NCBI RefSeq assembly: GCF_039545795.1 | Contig: NZ_CP154260.1 | Location: 501,001-565,000 of the forward strand | Reading direction: 5' to 3' | DNA length: 64,000 nucleotides | Origin: Chitinophaga niabensis | Lineage (GTDB): Bacteria > Bacteroidota > Bacteroidia > Chitinophagales > Chitinophagaceae | Shown: piece after piece, positions 35,394 to 45,899 of the stretch | Position numbering within the stretch: the stretch's first letter is position 1 | How the letters are laid out: each line of letters begins with the position of its first letter | Notes under the pieces: model-generated | What the model was told of the DNA's origin: nothing | The model's input: the letters and a program-made list of their open reading frames with translations, nothing else | Databases searched by the model: none | Made by a program: the position numbers and the translations under genes

Positions 35394-38300
35394 ATGGCCA
35401 TCAAAAAAGAAAATCGTCCTAAATCAAATTTCAGTAACATCACCATTAGTCTCGCTTCTCCGGATACCATCCTGGAGCGTTCTTATGGAGAGGTGCTGAA
35501 ACCCGAAACCATCAACTACCGTACTTACAAGCCCGAGCGTGATGGTTTGTTCTGCGAAAGGATATTCGGACCTGTAAAGGATTACGAATGTTATTGCGGA
35601 AAATATAAGCGTATCCGTTATAAAGGCATTGTGTGCGACCGTTGTGGTGTTGAAGTGACAGAGAAGAAAGTACGTCGTGAAAGAATGGGTCATATTCGTT
35701 TAGTAGTGCCTGTTGTTCATATCTGGTATTTCAAATCATTACCTAATAAGATCGGTTACCTGCTCGGTATGAGCTCCAAGAAACTGGAAACGATCGTGTA
35801 TTATGAAAGATACGTGATCATCCAAAGCGGAGTGAAACAAGAGAAAGGACTGAACTACAGCGATCTGCTGACTGAAGAAGAGTACCTGGATATCCTGGAT
35901 ACCCTTCCGAAAGACAACCAGATGCTGCCGGATGAAGATCCGAATAAATTCATCGCCAAAATGGGTGCTGAAGCGGTAGAAATGATGCTGTCCCGCATAG
36001 ATCTGGATGGTCTTTCTTACCAACTCCGTAACCAGGCTGCCACTGAAACTTCCCAGCAACGTAAAGCGGAAGCGCTGAAACGTTTGAGTGTGGTAGAAGC
36101 TTTCCGTGATGCCAATGGCCGTGTTGATAACCGTCCTGAATGGATGGTGATGCAATACATTCCAGTTGTACCACCGGAATTACGTCCGCTTGTACCATTG
36201 GATGGTGGCCGTTTTGCTTCTTCTGACCTGAACGACCTGTATCGCCGTGTGATCATCCGTAACAATCGTCTCAAACGCCTGATCGAGATCAAGGCACCAG
36301 AGGTGATCTTACGGAACGAAAAACGGATGTTGCAGGAAGCCGTGGATTCCCTGTTCGATAACTCCAGGAAATCCAATGCCGTTAAAGCAGAAGGCGGACG
36401 TGCACTGAAATCTCTCTCCGATGTACTGAAAGGTAAACAAGGCCGTTTCCGTCAGAACCTGCTTGGTAAACGTGTTGACTATTCCGGTCGTTCCGTTATC
36501 GTGGTAGGGCCTGAACTGAAACTGCATGAATGTGGTTTACCGAAAGATATGGCTGCTGAACTGTTTAAACCGTTCATTATCCGTAAGCTCATCGAAAGAG
36601 GTATCGTAAAAACAGTTAAATCAGCTAAAAAGCTCGTAGATAGAAAAGAAGCAGTGGTTTGGGATATCCTGGAGAATGTACTGAAAGGTCACCCGGTGAT
36701 GCTCAACCGTGCTCCAACCCTTCACCGTTTGTCTATCCAGGCATTCCAGCCCAAACTGGTGGAAGGTAAAGCCATTCAGCTTCACCCGCTGGTGTGTTCT
36801 GCGTTCAACGCTGACTTTGACGGTGACCAGATGGCGGTACACGTTCCATTGAGCAACGCTGCTATCCTGGAAGCCCAGTTACTGATGCTCTCCAGCCACA
36901 ATATCCTTAACCCGCAGAACGGTACGCCCATCACCCTGCCTTCACAGGACATGGTACTCGGACTGTACTACATTTCCAAGGGTAAGAAAACTACGGCTGA
37001 AGAAGTGATCAAAGGAGAAGGTAAAGCCTTCTACTCTGCTGAAGAAGTGATCATTGCTTACAACGAAGGCCGTGTTGACCTTCACGCTAATATCCGCGTA
37101 AAAGCAGATCTGCGTAAAGCGGACGGCACGCTGGAAAGAAAGCTGATCGAAACTACAGTAGGCCGTGTGATCTTTAACCAGTTCGTTCCGCGTGAAGCAG
37201 GCTTCGTAAATGCCCTGCTCACCAAGAAATCACTGCGCGAGATCATCGGTGATATCATTAAAGCAACAGACATTCCAAAAACCGCGAAATTCCTGGACGA
37301 TATCAAGACCCTTGGTTTCCGTACAGCATTCCGTGGCGGACTGTCCTTTAATATCAATGACCTGATCATCCCTGAAGCCAAACAACTCATGATCGATGGG
37401 GCGGCCGGCGAGGTGGATGAAGTGTGGGATAACTACAACACAGGTCTGATCACCAACAACGAACGTTACAACCAGATCATTGACATCTGGAGCCGTGTGG
37501 ACACGAAAGTGACCGAAACACTGATCCGTGAGCTCGCCAATGATAAGCAAGGTTTCAACTCAGTATACATGATGTTGGATTCCGGTGCGCGTGGTTCTAA
37601 ACAACAGATCAAACAGCTGGCTGGTTTGAGAGGATTGATGGCAAAACCACGTAAGAGTGGTTCTTCCGGTTCCGAGATCATCGAGAACCCGATCCTTTCC
37701 AACTTCAAAGATGGTCTGAACGTATTGGAGTACTTCATCTCTACGCACGGTGCCCGTAAGGGTCTTGCGGATACAGCGTTGAAAACGGCGGATGCGGGTT
37801 ACCTGACCCGCCGTCTGGTAGACGTTGCACAGGATGTGGTGATCACGGAAGAAGATTGCGGTACCCTGCGTGGTATTGCAACATCTGCCCTGAAAGATAA
37901 CGAAGAGGTGGTAGAACCACTGTACGATCGTATCCTGGGCCGTACTTCCCTGCACGATGTGTTTGATCCGATCACTGAAGAGCTGATCGTATCTACAGGT
38001 CAGGAAATCACAGAAGAAATTGCCAAACATATTGAAGATAGCACCATTGAAACAGTGGAGATCCGTTCCGTACTTACCTGCGAAAGCCGCAGAGGAGTGT
38101 GCGTGAAATGTTATGGTAAAAACCTTGCCACCGGTTACACCACACAACGTGGGGATGCCGTTGGTATCATCGCAGCACAGTCCATCGGTGAACCAGGTAC
38201 ACAGTTGACACTCCGTACCTTCCACGTGGGTGGCGTGGCCGGCTCTGCATCAGTAGAGTCTACCCTCGCCGCTAAATTTGATGGTACTGTTCAGTTCGAT

Positions 38301-39689
38301 GGTCTGCGTACTACCACATTCGAAAACAGCGAAGGTGAGAAAGTACAGGTGGTTATCGGCCGTACCGGTGAATTGAGGATCATGGATGTGAAGAACGACC
38401 GTCTCCTGATCACTAACAACGTACCTTATGGATCTACCCTGGTAGTGAAAGATGGTCAGAAAGTAGTGAAAGGTGATGTGATCTGCTTCTGGGATCCGTT
38501 CAACGCCGTTATCGTTTCTGAAATTGCCGGTAAGATCCGTTTTGATAGCATCATCGATGGTATCACTTACCGCGAAGAAGCGGATGAGCAAACAGGTCAC
38601 CGTGAAAAAGTGGTTATCGAAACTAAGGATAAGAATAAGATCCCTTCCCTCATCGTTGATGGCAACAAGGAAAGCAAATCTTACAACTTACCTGTAGGTT
38701 CTCACGTAATACTCGAAGAAGGTGCTTCCGTAAAAGCGGGTCAGGTGATCGTGAAGATCCCACGCGTGATCGGTAAGCTGAGGGATATCACGGGTGGTCT
38801 GCCACGTGTTACGGAGCTCTTTGAAGCACGTAACCCGAGCAACCCTGCCATCGTTTCTGAAATTGATGGTGTGGTAGCATTTGGTAACATCAAACGTGGT
38901 AACCGTGAGATCATCATCGAAAGCCGCGAATCACATATCAAGAAGTACCTCGTTCCGTTGACACGCCACATCCTTGTACAGGATGGTGACTTCGTGAAAG
39001 CCGGTACCGCATTGTCCGATGGTTCTATCACACCTGCAGACATCCTGTCTATTAAAGGACCGTTTGCTGTTCAGGAATACCTGGTGAATGAAATTCAGGA
39101 GGTATACCGCTTACAGGGTGTGAAGATCAACGACAAACACATTGAGGTGATCGTGCGTCAGATGATGCGTAAAGTAACCATCGAGGATCCGGGAGATACC
39201 CGCTTCCTGGAAGGCGATACTACCGATAAGTTTGAATTCTTTGAAGAGAACGATCAGATATACGATAAGAAAGTAGTAACCGAAGCAGGTGATTCCAGTA
39301 CCATGAAAGCTGGTCAGATCGTTTCCCTGCGCCAGGTTCGTGAAGAGAACTCTGTACTGCGCCGTGCGGACAAAAAGCTTGTGGAATACCGCGATGCGGA
39401 ATCTGCAACGTCCAGCCCGCTGTTGCTTGGTATCACCAAAGCATCTCTGGGTACACACAGCTGGATCTCTGCCGCATCCTTCCAGGAAACTACCAAAGTA
39501 CTGTCTTCTGCAGCCATCAACGGTAAAACAGACGACATGCTTGGCCTGAAAGAGAATGTGATCACTGGTCACCTGATCCCGGCCGGTACTGGTTTGAGAG
39601 AGTTTGAAAATATGATCGTAGGTTCTAAAGAAGAGTATGATATCCTGGCATCTTCTAAAGAAGTGTTCCAGTTTGACGAAGAGGAATAG
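35394..39689 (+). CDS. rpoC: DNA-directed RNA polymerase subunit beta'
   Basis: A 1,431-residue beta-prime subunit. The N-terminal zinc ribbon ([20 protein letters not shown] then RCGVEV) is complete. The catalytic magnesium site NADFDGDQM is within [20 protein letters not shown], the second zinc site is around [13 protein letters not shown], and the trigger-loop/bridge region [20 protein letters not shown] is canonical. It completes the rplKAJL-rpoBC transcription unit and is followed by a terminator. Confidence 0.99.
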   Translation: MAIKKENRPKSNFSNITISLASPDTILERSYGEVLKPETINYRTYKPERDGLFCERIFGPVKDYECYCGKYKRIRYKGIVCDRCGVEVTEKKVRRERMGHIRLVVPVVHIWYFKSLPNKIGYLLGMSSKKLETIVYYERYVIIQSGVKQEKGLNYSDLLTEEEYLDILDTLPKDNQMLPDEDPNKFIAKMGAEAVEMMLSRIDLDGLSYQLRNQAATETSQQRKAEALKRLSVVEAFRDANGRVDNRPEWMVMQYIPVVPPELRPLVPLDGGRFASSDLNDLYRRVIIRNNRLKRLIEIKAPEVILRNEKRMLQEAVDSLFDNSRKSNAVKAEGGRALKSLSDVLKGKQGRFRQNLLGKRVDYSGRSVIVVGPELKLHECGLPKDMAAELFKPFIIRKLIERGIVKTVKSAKKLVDRKEAVVWDILENVLKGHPVMLNRAPTLHRLSIQAFQPKLVEGKAIQLHPLVCSAFNADFDGDQMAVHVPLSNAAILEAQLLMLSSHNILNPQNGTPITLPSQDMVLGLYYISKGKKTTAEEVIKGEGKAFYSAEEVIIAYNEGRVDLHANIRVKADLRKADGTLERKLIETTVGRVIFNQFVPREAGFVNALLTKKSLREIIGDIIKATDIPKTAKFLDDIKTLGFRTAFRGGLSFNINDLIIPEAKQLMIDGAAGEVDEVWDNYNTGLITNNERYNQIIDIWSRVDTKVTETLIRELANDKQGFNSVYMMLDSGARGSKQQIKQLAGLRGLMAKPRKSGSSGSEIIENPILSNFKDGLNVLEYFISTHGARKGLADTALKTADAGYLTRRLVDVAQDVVITEEDCGTLRGIATSALKDNEEVVEPLYDRILGRTSLHDVFDPITEELIVSTGQEITEEIAKHIEDSTIETVEIRSVLTCESRRGVCVKCYGKNLATGYTTQRGDAVGIIAAQSIGEPGTQLTLRTFHVGGVAGSASVESTLAAKFDGTVQFDGLRTTTFENSEGEKVQVVIGRTGELRIMDVKNDRLLITNNVPYGSTLVVKDGQKVVKGDVICFWDPFNAVIVSEIAGKIRFDSIIDGITYREEADEQTGHREKVVIETKDKNKIPSLIVDGNKESKSYNLPVGSHVILEEGASVKAGQVIVKIPRVIGKLRDITGGLPRVTELFEARNPSNPAIVSEIDGVVAFGNIKRGNREIIIESRESHIKKYLVPLTRHILVQDGDFVKAGTALSDGSITPADILSIKGPFAVQEYLVNEIQEVYRLQGVKINDKHIEVIVRQMMRKVTIEDPGDTRFLEGDTTDKFEFFEENDQIYDKKVVTEAGDSSTMKAGQIVSLRQVREENSVLRRADKKLVEYRDAESATSSPLLLGITKASLGTHSWISAASFQETTKVLSSAAINGKTDDMLGLKENVITGHLIPAGTGLREFENMIVGSKEEYDILASSKEVFQFDEEE

Positions 39690-39722
39690 TTACAACTTCG
39701 AACGTAGTTAATGATAGAGAAT

Positions 39723-39753
39723 AAAGGGGGCACCACAAGTGCTCCCTTTTTTT
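39723..39753 (+). terminator. Terminator of the rpoBC operon
   Basis: An 11-bp stem (39723-39733 with 39739-39749, one G-T pair) leads into a run of seven T residues. Confidence 0.88.
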
Positions 39754-39808
39754 ATAGGAAAGGATTTTTAGATTATTGCAGGCAAGCAGGCTGTTGTCGG
39801 TTCGGGTT

Positions 39809-41593
39809 TCAGATAACCACGGGTTGTGGTTTCAGGTATTTCCCCACCACTTCATACAAAGGCCTGAACTGAACAGGTTTCAATACATAGTCATTCGCAC
39901 CGGCCTGCATCACTTCTTCCACCGCTTCTTTGAATGAATCTGCTGAGATAGCTACCACCGGAATATCTTTTAACCTGGGGTCTTTCTTCAGCTCAAGGAG
40001 TGTTTCATATCCATCCATCACGGGCATATGCATATCCAGCAGTATGAGGTCCGGTACCTGGACCCTGGCTTTTTCCAATGCCTGCAGGCCGTTATCTGCC
40101 AGGATCAGTTTGCAGCGGGAACGGGAAAGGAAGTTAGAGAACACCATCTGGTTCATCATATTATCTTCCACCACTAATATTACTTTATCGCTGTAATCCA
40201 CATCATCTGGCAGGAAATTAGTTTCAGCCGCGGCAGGAGGGAGCACATGTTCTTCCTTAGGGAAGGCGGCAATGAAAGTGCTGCCGCCATCTTCATTACG
40301 CCGCACTTTGATCTCTCCATACAGTAACTGCGTCAGCCGTTTGGCGATGGGCAGGCCAAGGCCGGTGCCATCAATAAAGGCATCCTGCTTTGTGATAAAA
40401 GGATCAAAGATGGCCTGCACCATTTCTTCCGGAATGCCTGCGCCCTGGTCACTCACGGCCAAAGCCCACTGATCATTTTCCGGGTACAGGTGAACATTAA
40501 TTACGCTGTTGTCAGCGGTGAACTTAATAGCATTGATCAGCAGGTTGTTGGCAACCTGTGTAAGTTTTACTTTATCGCTGATCATCCTTTCCGGCATATC
40601 CAGGTCTATTTCCAGTTCAATTTTTACACCCTTCAGGTCAGCCACATATTGGTAGATATGGATAATGTTGCTGATCCATTCCTGCATATTGAAATGATCC
40701 TTCCGCACATCGTCCAGCACACCGGCTTCCAGCTTGGATAATTCCAGCACATTATTGATGATCTGGGTAACATTGTAGCTGGCGGAATGAAGATGGATGA
40801 TCAGTTTGGAGATGGACTTTAACTGGTCTGTTTTATCCATTTCCATCATCAGTAACTGGCTGATCCCGTAAATGGCATTCAGCGGATTGCGGATCTCGTG
40901 GCTGGTTTCCCGAAGGAAAATACTTTTGGTGAGATTGGCTTTTGCCAAAGCTTCATTCGTGCGTTCCAGTTCCACAGCATGCTGCTCAAGGTTATGCGTA
41001 GTGCTTTTTATTTTAAGCAGCAGCCGGTCGTTCTGCCAGACGTATAATACAATGGTGAGGCAGCTAAGCAGTACAATCACGAACAGGGCTGTATAATGCA
41101 CCATCAGTGCAGTGGCTGGTTCAAAAACAATAGGAATGATCACCGGATAATGCCGGTTAAGTTCCATTAAAGCCAGGGCCACAAAGGTGGCGGTAATGGA
41201 AATAACCCGGGAGCTGATGTCCTTCAGGATCAGGAAGGATGTACCAACAATAAAGATGGCCAGCAGGCTGGCTTCCATATTCAGGCTGAGCAGGCAGCCG
41301 AAATAGACCACTGCCAGCAGGTTGGTGAACTGAACAATGATGGTAGCTGCGGTATACAGCCTTAATCTGTTACATAAAATACCCGTAAAAAAACAGGCAG
41401 CTTCTGTGAGTACACCATAGAGGATCCCTTCCTCTTTGGATATAAAATAATAATAGAGGCCAAAGATCAATGCCAGCATGCCGGTGAAGAGCGCAACAGC
41501 ATTGTTGCGTAGTATCCGGGCACGCTGATCATCGTCTGTAATGTTAGCGGTGCCTGCATACAGGATGGAGCGGATCTGGAGCTTAAGCCACAT
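39809..41593 (-). CDS. Hybrid sensor histidine kinase / response regulator
   Basis: A 594-residue membrane kinase. Six or so hydrophobic segments occupy residues 33-186 with no large periplasmic loop, so the signal is probably sensed in or near the membrane. A coiled coil (195-225) leads to the HisKA domain with His232 (RETSHEIRNPLNAI), then the HATPase domain (N box NNLLINAIKF near 350, G1 SDQGAGIPEE, G2 GTGLGLPIAKRL). A C-terminal receiver follows with Asp520 (LILLDMHMP) and Lys572 (YVLKPV). No cognate regulator is adjacent, so the output may pass to a separate phosphotransfer protein. Confidence 0.93.
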   Translation of the reverse strand: MWLKLQIRSILYAGTANITDDDQRARILRNNAVALFTGMLALIFGLYYYFISKEEGILYGVLTEAACFFTGILCNRLRLYTAATIIVQFTNLLAVVYFGCLLSLNMEASLLAIFIVGTSFLILKDISSRVISITATFVALALMELNRHYPVIIPIVFEPATALMVHYTALFVIVLLSCLTIVLYVWQNDRLLLKIKSTTHNLEQHAVELERTNEALAKANLTKSIFLRETSHEIRNPLNAIYGISQLLMMEMDKTDQLKSISKLIIHLHSASYNVTQIINNVLELSKLEAGVLDDVRKDHFNMQEWISNIIHIYQYVADLKGVKIELEIDLDMPERMISDKVKLTQVANNLLINAIKFTADNSVINVHLYPENDQWALAVSDQGAGIPEEMVQAIFDPFITKQDAFIDGTGLGLPIAKRLTQLLYGEIKVRRNEDGGSTFIAAFPKEEHVLPPAAAETNFLPDDVDYSDKVILVVEDNMMNQMVFSNFLSRSRCKLILADNGLQALEKARVQVPDLILLDMHMPVMDGYETLLELKKDPRLKDIPVVAISADSFKEAVEEVMQAGANDYVLKPVQFRPLYEVVGKYLKPQPVVI

Positions 41594-41811
41594 GGATTAT
41601 CATTTTTACATGGATATGAAGGGGCATGCGATGGTATATGGTTAATGTTTTGGCGGTTTTTATTCTTTAATGGTAATTTAATCAAAACCATTCACGTTTA
41701 CAAGAGATTCATATTACCTTGGCGAGAAATTAAATTGTAAGTAAAATACAACAATATAAAAGTATATTGTAAGCCGAAAAGTAACTATTTGAAAGATAAA
41801 AACACAATACC

Positions 41812-42855
41812 ATGCGTCTACGTTATAGACTGAGCAAAAGTCTGATTATGATCCCTGCATTGATGGCAGCAGTTGCGGTTCATGGGCAGGTGCCTTCCCT
41901 GCTGTTGAACAATTACAAGATCCCCGCGGCTAAAAAAGGTGCCCTGGTGGGACAGGTGTTTAATGCTCAGGGTGTTGCCCAGGCAGCTAAACTGGTGGAA
42001 GATACCTCAGGCCTCTTCATCATCAGCAAAAAAGGGGAATTACGCCTGAATAAGAAAAACAGTGTGGCGGCGAATGTGCCTTCCTTCAAATATGCCGTAA
42101 CCGTTCAGAGTGGCGATGCGCGCGAAACTTTTATCCTTGTAAGAGATGATTTTCACCGTAATAAAGTGGTAGCTCACCGCGGTGCTTGGAAAAATACAGG
42201 CTCCAGCCAGAACTCCCTCAGCTCCCTGAAAGATGCTATCCGCATTGGTGCAGAAGGTACTGAATTCGATGTATGGCTGTCAAAGGACGGCATACCCGTA
42301 CTTTCTCATGATAACCATATCGGGGGTAAAAAGGTCGAGGAAACATTAGTGGCAGATCTTACCACCATACCATTAAATAAAGGTGATCATGTTCCTTTAT
42401 TTGAAGATTACATCCTCGAAGGCATGAAACAGAATACTACCCACCTGGTACTGGAGCTGAAACCTTCCGGTTTAGGCAAGGTAAGGGGAGAGGAATTGGC
42501 CACCAAATGTGTGGAACTGATCCGCAAACATCAATGTGAGGCCTGGATGCTGTACATCAGCTTCGACTATAATATCTGCAAAAAGATCGTGGAACTGAAC
42601 CCTTTTGCCAAGGTGGCTTACCTGAATGGAGATAAAACACCCGCAGAGCTGAAAGCAGACAAGATCTGGGGTTTTGACTACAACTTCAAGGTGATAGATA
42701 AAGACATCAATATCATTAAGGATGCGAAGAAAAACGGCATCAACGTGAATATCTGGACGGTGAACAAACCCGAGCAAATGGATGCTTACCTGAAAGCAGG
42801 TGTGGATTACCTGACTACCGATGAACCCGAGATATTGCTGGAAAAAGTTAAATAA
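41812..42855 (+). CDS. Exported glycerophosphodiester phosphodiesterase
   Basis: A 347-residue protein: signal peptide (MIPALMAAVAVHG, cleavage near residue 25), a cadherin-like beta domain (about 27-113), then a GDPD TIM barrel. The GDPD catalytic set is present: His122-Arg-Gly (VVAHRGAWKNTG), Glu151 and Asp153 (GTEFDVWLSKDG) and His166 (VLSHDNHIGG). It should hydrolyse glycerophosphodiesters from phospholipid head groups to glycerol 3-phosphate and an alcohol in the periplasm. The N-terminal beta domain may bind surface or substrate. It lies 3 kb from a SusCD locus carrying two EEP-fold proteins, but on present evidence is a separate unit. Confidence 0.9.
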   Translation: MRLRYRLSKSLIMIPALMAAVAVHGQVPSLLLNNYKIPAAKKGALVGQVFNAQGVAQAAKLVEDTSGLFIISKKGELRLNKKNSVAANVPSFKYAVTVQSGDARETFILVRDDFHRNKVVAHRGAWKNTGSSQNSLSSLKDAIRIGAEGTEFDVWLSKDGIPVLSHDNHIGGKKVEETLVADLTTIPLNKGDHVPLFEDYILEGMKQNTTHLVLELKPSGLGKVRGEELATKCVELIRKHQCEAWMLYISFDYNICKKIVELNPFAKVAYLNGDKTPAELKADKIWGFDYNFKVIDKDINIIKDAKKNGINVNIWTVNKPEQMDAYLKAGVDYLTTDEPEILLEKVK

Positions 42856-42876
42856 GACATTAATATGCCAACTAAG

Positions 42877-42906
42877 AGGCCGTTTCCTTATGGGGGCGGC
42901 CTTTTG
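42877..42906 (+). terminator. Weak terminator after the GDPD gene
   Basis: AGGCCG (42877-42882) pairs with CGGCCT (42897-42902) around a 14-nt loop, followed by TTTT. Confidence 0.6.
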
Positions 42907-43052
42907 TATATAACAGGCAGGTGGCCTCACAAGATTAATTGCACATCTTTATAAAAATCCATTTTAACGTTTTTTTATATCCCAAAAACCTTATTTTAGC
43001 CGCCTCAAGATTTCTATTTCATATTATAAGGGTTAAAAATCTACCGATCAAC

Positions 43053-43649
43053 ATGTACACTCGTCAACTTTTTGTGAAAAATGGATTATTCCTGGCGGCG
43101 GTAGCCGGTGTATTCGCATCCTGCCAACAAGCTAATCAAAAGAACGCCGCAGCTAATAATTCTTCTGTACAACAACCCGCCTCGGGCGCAGTTCTAAAGC
43201 TGGCGTATGTAGATATTGATTCCCTGGAAGCACACTACGACTACTTTAAAGAAAAAAAGGCGGCACTTGAAAAAGAAAAAGAGCAAGCCCAGAATGAGAT
43301 CAGTGCCCGCGAAAGGCAATTACAGAACGAATTACAGGTATTGCAGCAAAAAGCGCCTACTATGACGCAGGCAGAAGGTGAAGCAGCGCAAATGGGCCTT
43401 CAGAAGAAAGCCCAGCAGCATGAACAAAATCGCCAGAACCTGTATGCACAACTGCAAACCAAAGAAGCACAGTTCAATGAAGACCTGCAAAAACGCCTGG
43501 ATGAAAGCGTGAAGAAATTCAATGCAGACAATCGTTATGCTTTCATTTTCTCCTATCGCAGCGGAGCTACCAATATCCTGTACAAGGATGAGGCTTACAA
43601 TGTGACCACCGAGGTGATCAAGGAGTTGAACGCAGCCGCTAAAAAATAA
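43053..43649 (+). CDS. OmpH/Skp-like periplasmic lipoprotein
   Basis: A 198-residue protein with a lipoprotein signal (FLAAVAGVFASCQQ, lipidated Cys24), a short disordered linker, the OmpH start LKLAYVDIDSLEAHYDYFKE, then a long coiled coil rich in Lys, Glu and Gln (residues ~65-150), and the closing NADNRYAFIFSYRSGATNIL. This is the Skp/OmpH tentacle design, a chaperone for outer-membrane proteins in the periplasm. Unlike E. coli Skp it appears membrane-anchored. Start at 43053; the longer open frame upstream is untranslated leader. Confidence 0.85.
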   Translation: MYTRQLFVKNGLFLAAVAGVFASCQQANQKNAAANNSSVQQPASGAVLKLAYVDIDSLEAHYDYFKEKKAALEKEKEQAQNEISARERQLQNELQVLQQKAPTMTQAEGEAAQMGLQKKAQQHEQNRQNLYAQLQTKEAQFNEDLQKRLDESVKKFNADNRYAFIFSYRSGATNILYKDEAYNVTTEVIKELNAAAKK

Positions 43650-43683
43650 GTCGCAGGATGTAATCCTGAAATATATTAAATTT

Positions 43684-43712
43684 AATCCCGGTATATTACA
43701 CCGGGATTTTTT
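43684..43712 (+). terminator. Terminator of the OmpH-like gene
   Basis: A 9-bp stem (AATCCCGGT / ACCGGGATT, 43684-43692 with 43700-43708) leads into a T run. Confidence 0.88.
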
Positions 43713-43736
43713 TATAAACCACCTTATCAACCTCAC

Positions 43737-45158
43737 ATGTCAATCAACCAGGAAAACTCTTTCAAACCAAGTCTAAGTCTGGTGGATGCCACCATGATCG
43801 TAGCCGGTTCCATGATAGGATCCGGTATTTTTATTGTATCCGCGGAGGTAGCACGCTCCATGGGCTCTTCCGGATGGATGATGGCCATGTGGGTATTGGC
43901 GGGTATTGTAACCCTGATTGCTGCGCTCAGTTATGGAGAACTGTCCGGCATGTTCCCTAAAGCAGGTGGGCAATATGTGTACCTGCGGGAAGCTTACAAT
44001 CCATTCATCGCCTTCCTCTTTGGATGGACGCAGTTCGGGGTGATCCAAACGGGTACCATTGCTGCGGTGGCCATGGCTTTTGCCAAGTATGTAGGTTACC
44101 TGGCGCCGGAACTGGGGGAGAAGAATTATCTCTTTGAAATAGGCAGCTTTCATGTGTCTGTAGCACAGGTGGTGGCCATGCTCTCTGTTATCCTGCTCAC
44201 TTTTATTAATACAAAGGGAGTGAAAAATGGTAAGATCATTCAAACTGTTTTCACCTTTACCAAACTGTTCTCTCTTTTTGGATTAATCATCTTCGGATTG
44301 ATCATCGGCGCCAAAGCAGAGATCTGGAATGCCAACTGGGCAAATGCCTGGGAGCTGAACAGTCTCAGTATGGCGGATGGCCAGCTGGTGACCACCGGTT
44401 TAACCACTATGGCTTTCTTTGGTGCAGTGGCTGTTTCCATGAAAGGTACTCTGTTTTCCAGCGATGCCTGGAATAATGTAACCTTCATTGCCGGAGAGAT
44501 CAAAAATCCGCAGAAGAACATTGGCAGGGCATTGTTCCTGGGTACTTTTATTGTAACCATTATTTATGTAGCCGCCAACTTCATGTACCTGGCTGTACTG
44601 CCTTTCAACGAGATTGCTTTTGCGCCTTCAGACAGGGTGGGTGTAGCAGCAGCAGAACGCATTTTCGGAGCGGGGGTTGGTGCTGCAACCATTGCAGTGA
44701 TGATCATCATCTCTACTTTTGGTTGTAATAACGGATTGATCTTATCCGGTGCGCGCATCTATTATACCATGGCTAAAGACGGACTGTTCTTCAAACAGGC
44801 CGGTGAACTGAATAAAGATGATGTACCGGGTTTTGGCCTTTGGATCCAATGTGCCTGGACCTGTGTACTTTGCCTCAGCGGTAAGTATAACGACCTGCTG
44901 GCCATGGTGATATTTGGTGTACTGGTATTCTATGTGATCACCATCCTGGGGATCTTCATCCTGCGTAAAACACGGCCGGATGTTCCCCGTAGTTACAAAG
45001 CTTTCGGGTATCCTGTATTGCCGGCATTGTACATCCTGATTGCATTGTCACTGGCTATTCTGCTCCTGATCTATGAGCCTAATTACGCTATTCCGGGATT
45101 GGGTATCATCCTGTTAGGTATACCACTATACTTCATTGCACAACGCAGTAAAAAATAA
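43737..45158 (+). CDS. APC-superfamily amino-acid permease
   Basis: A 473-residue membrane protein with about 12 helices. Helix 1 carries the APC substrate-binding GSMIGSGIFIVSAEVARSMG, followed by ALSYGELSGMFPKAGGQYVY in helix 2-3 and the sodium/proton-site region in helix 6. It resembles the LAT/YfnA branch that exchanges or imports neutral or cationic amino acids. The exact substrate is not readable. A hairpin terminator follows directly. It has no partner gene. Confidence 0.9.
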   Translation: MSINQENSFKPSLSLVDATMIVAGSMIGSGIFIVSAEVARSMGSSGWMMAMWVLAGIVTLIAALSYGELSGMFPKAGGQYVYLREAYNPFIAFLFGWTQFGVIQTGTIAAVAMAFAKYVGYLAPELGEKNYLFEIGSFHVSVAQVVAMLSVILLTFINTKGVKNGKIIQTVFTFTKLFSLFGLIIFGLIIGAKAEIWNANWANAWELNSLSMADGQLVTTGLTTMAFFGAVAVSMKGTLFSSDAWNNVTFIAGEIKNPQKNIGRALFLGTFIVTIIYVAANFMYLAVLPFNEIAFAPSDRVGVAAAERIFGAGVGAATIAVMIIISTFGCNNGLILSGARIYYTMAKDGLFFKQAGELNKDDVPGFGLWIQCAWTCVLCLSGKYNDLLAMVIFGVLVFYVITILGIFILRKTRPDVPRSYKAFGYPVLPALYILIALSLAILLLIYEPNYAIPGLGIILLGIPLYFIAQRSKK

Positions 45159-45160
45159 AG

Positions 45161-45192
45161 AAAAGGCCCGGTGATCCATCGGGCCTTTTTTC
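45161..45192 (+). terminator. Terminator of the permease gene
   Basis: A 10-bp stem (AAAAGGCCCG / CGGGCCTTTT, 45161-45170 with 45180-45189) followed by more T residues. Confidence 0.9.
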
Positions 45193-45265
45193 TTAACAAT
45201 AAACTAAAGGGCAGCGGTTAACTGTTAATTTGATTCTTAGTTATTTTTGGGTATTTTAACAATTC

Positions 45266-45832
45266 ATGAGCGGAATGACCAACATAGAAGAAGCCGAATG
45301 GGTGCGCCGTTTCAGGGAAGGTGATCTTCTTGCGTTTGAATGGTTATACCATCAATATGCAAAGGAAATGATGGATGTTGCTGCAGGGAAACTGGTTTCC
45401 CTGGAAGAGGCAAGAGATATCATTCACGACCTGTTGGTAGAACTCTGGGGAAAACGTGCGCAGCTTCACATTGAACAATCCCTTCGTGCTTACCTGATGA
45501 AAGCCGTGCGTTTCAGGGTGATCGATCATTTACGCCGTAATATGTTACACGAAAACTATCTGGCAGCAGTAGAAACATCGGATAATGATGTAGATAACAG
45601 CACCGGTAATACCCTGATCTATAAAGACCTTGACAATGCGGTTTCAGCAGAGCTGGACCGTTTGCCGCCCCGGGCCCGTGAAATTTACCGCCTCAGCAGG
45701 CAACAGCACATGAGTGTGAATGAGATTGCCAGCACCCTCAATATCTCCAATCAAACCGTAAAGAATCAACTCACCATGGTTTTGAAGCAATTGCGCTTTT
45801 CCCTGAAGCGGATGTTCTTTTTCTTTCTCTGA
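45266..45832 (+). CDS. ECF-type (FecI-like) RNA polymerase sigma factor
   Basis: A 188-residue sigma factor with region 2 (FEWLYHQYAKEMMDVAAGKL, ARDIIHDLLVELWGKRAQLH, LRAYLMKAVRFRVIDHLRRN) and region 4 (LPPRAREIYRLSRQQHMSVN then EIASTLNISNQTVKNQLTMV). It ends in a hydrophobic tail MFFFFL, often seen in Bacteroidota ECF factors of SusCD loci. It is held inactive by the FecR-type protein encoded 67 bp downstream and should transcribe the susCD genes after the signal from the outer membrane. Confidence 0.93.
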   Translation: MSGMTNIEEAEWVRRFREGDLLAFEWLYHQYAKEMMDVAAGKLVSLEEARDIIHDLLVELWGKRAQLHIEQSLRAYLMKAVRFRVIDHLRRNMLHENYLAAVETSDNDVDNSTGNTLIYKDLDNAVSAELDRLPPRAREIYRLSRQQHMSVNEIASTLNISNQTVKNQLTMVLKQLRFSLKRMFFFFL

Positions 45833-45899
45833 AAATATTTTTGCCCCTTATAGTACCACCGTATTTTTTCATTCGACAATATAGATGTAAAGTCCAACG

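Noticed and set aside
41812..42855. Glycerophosphodiesterase as a member of the SusCD/EEP operon
   Set aside because: A weak terminator, the OmpH-like gene and the permease gene with strong terminators lie between; only a functional link is possible.
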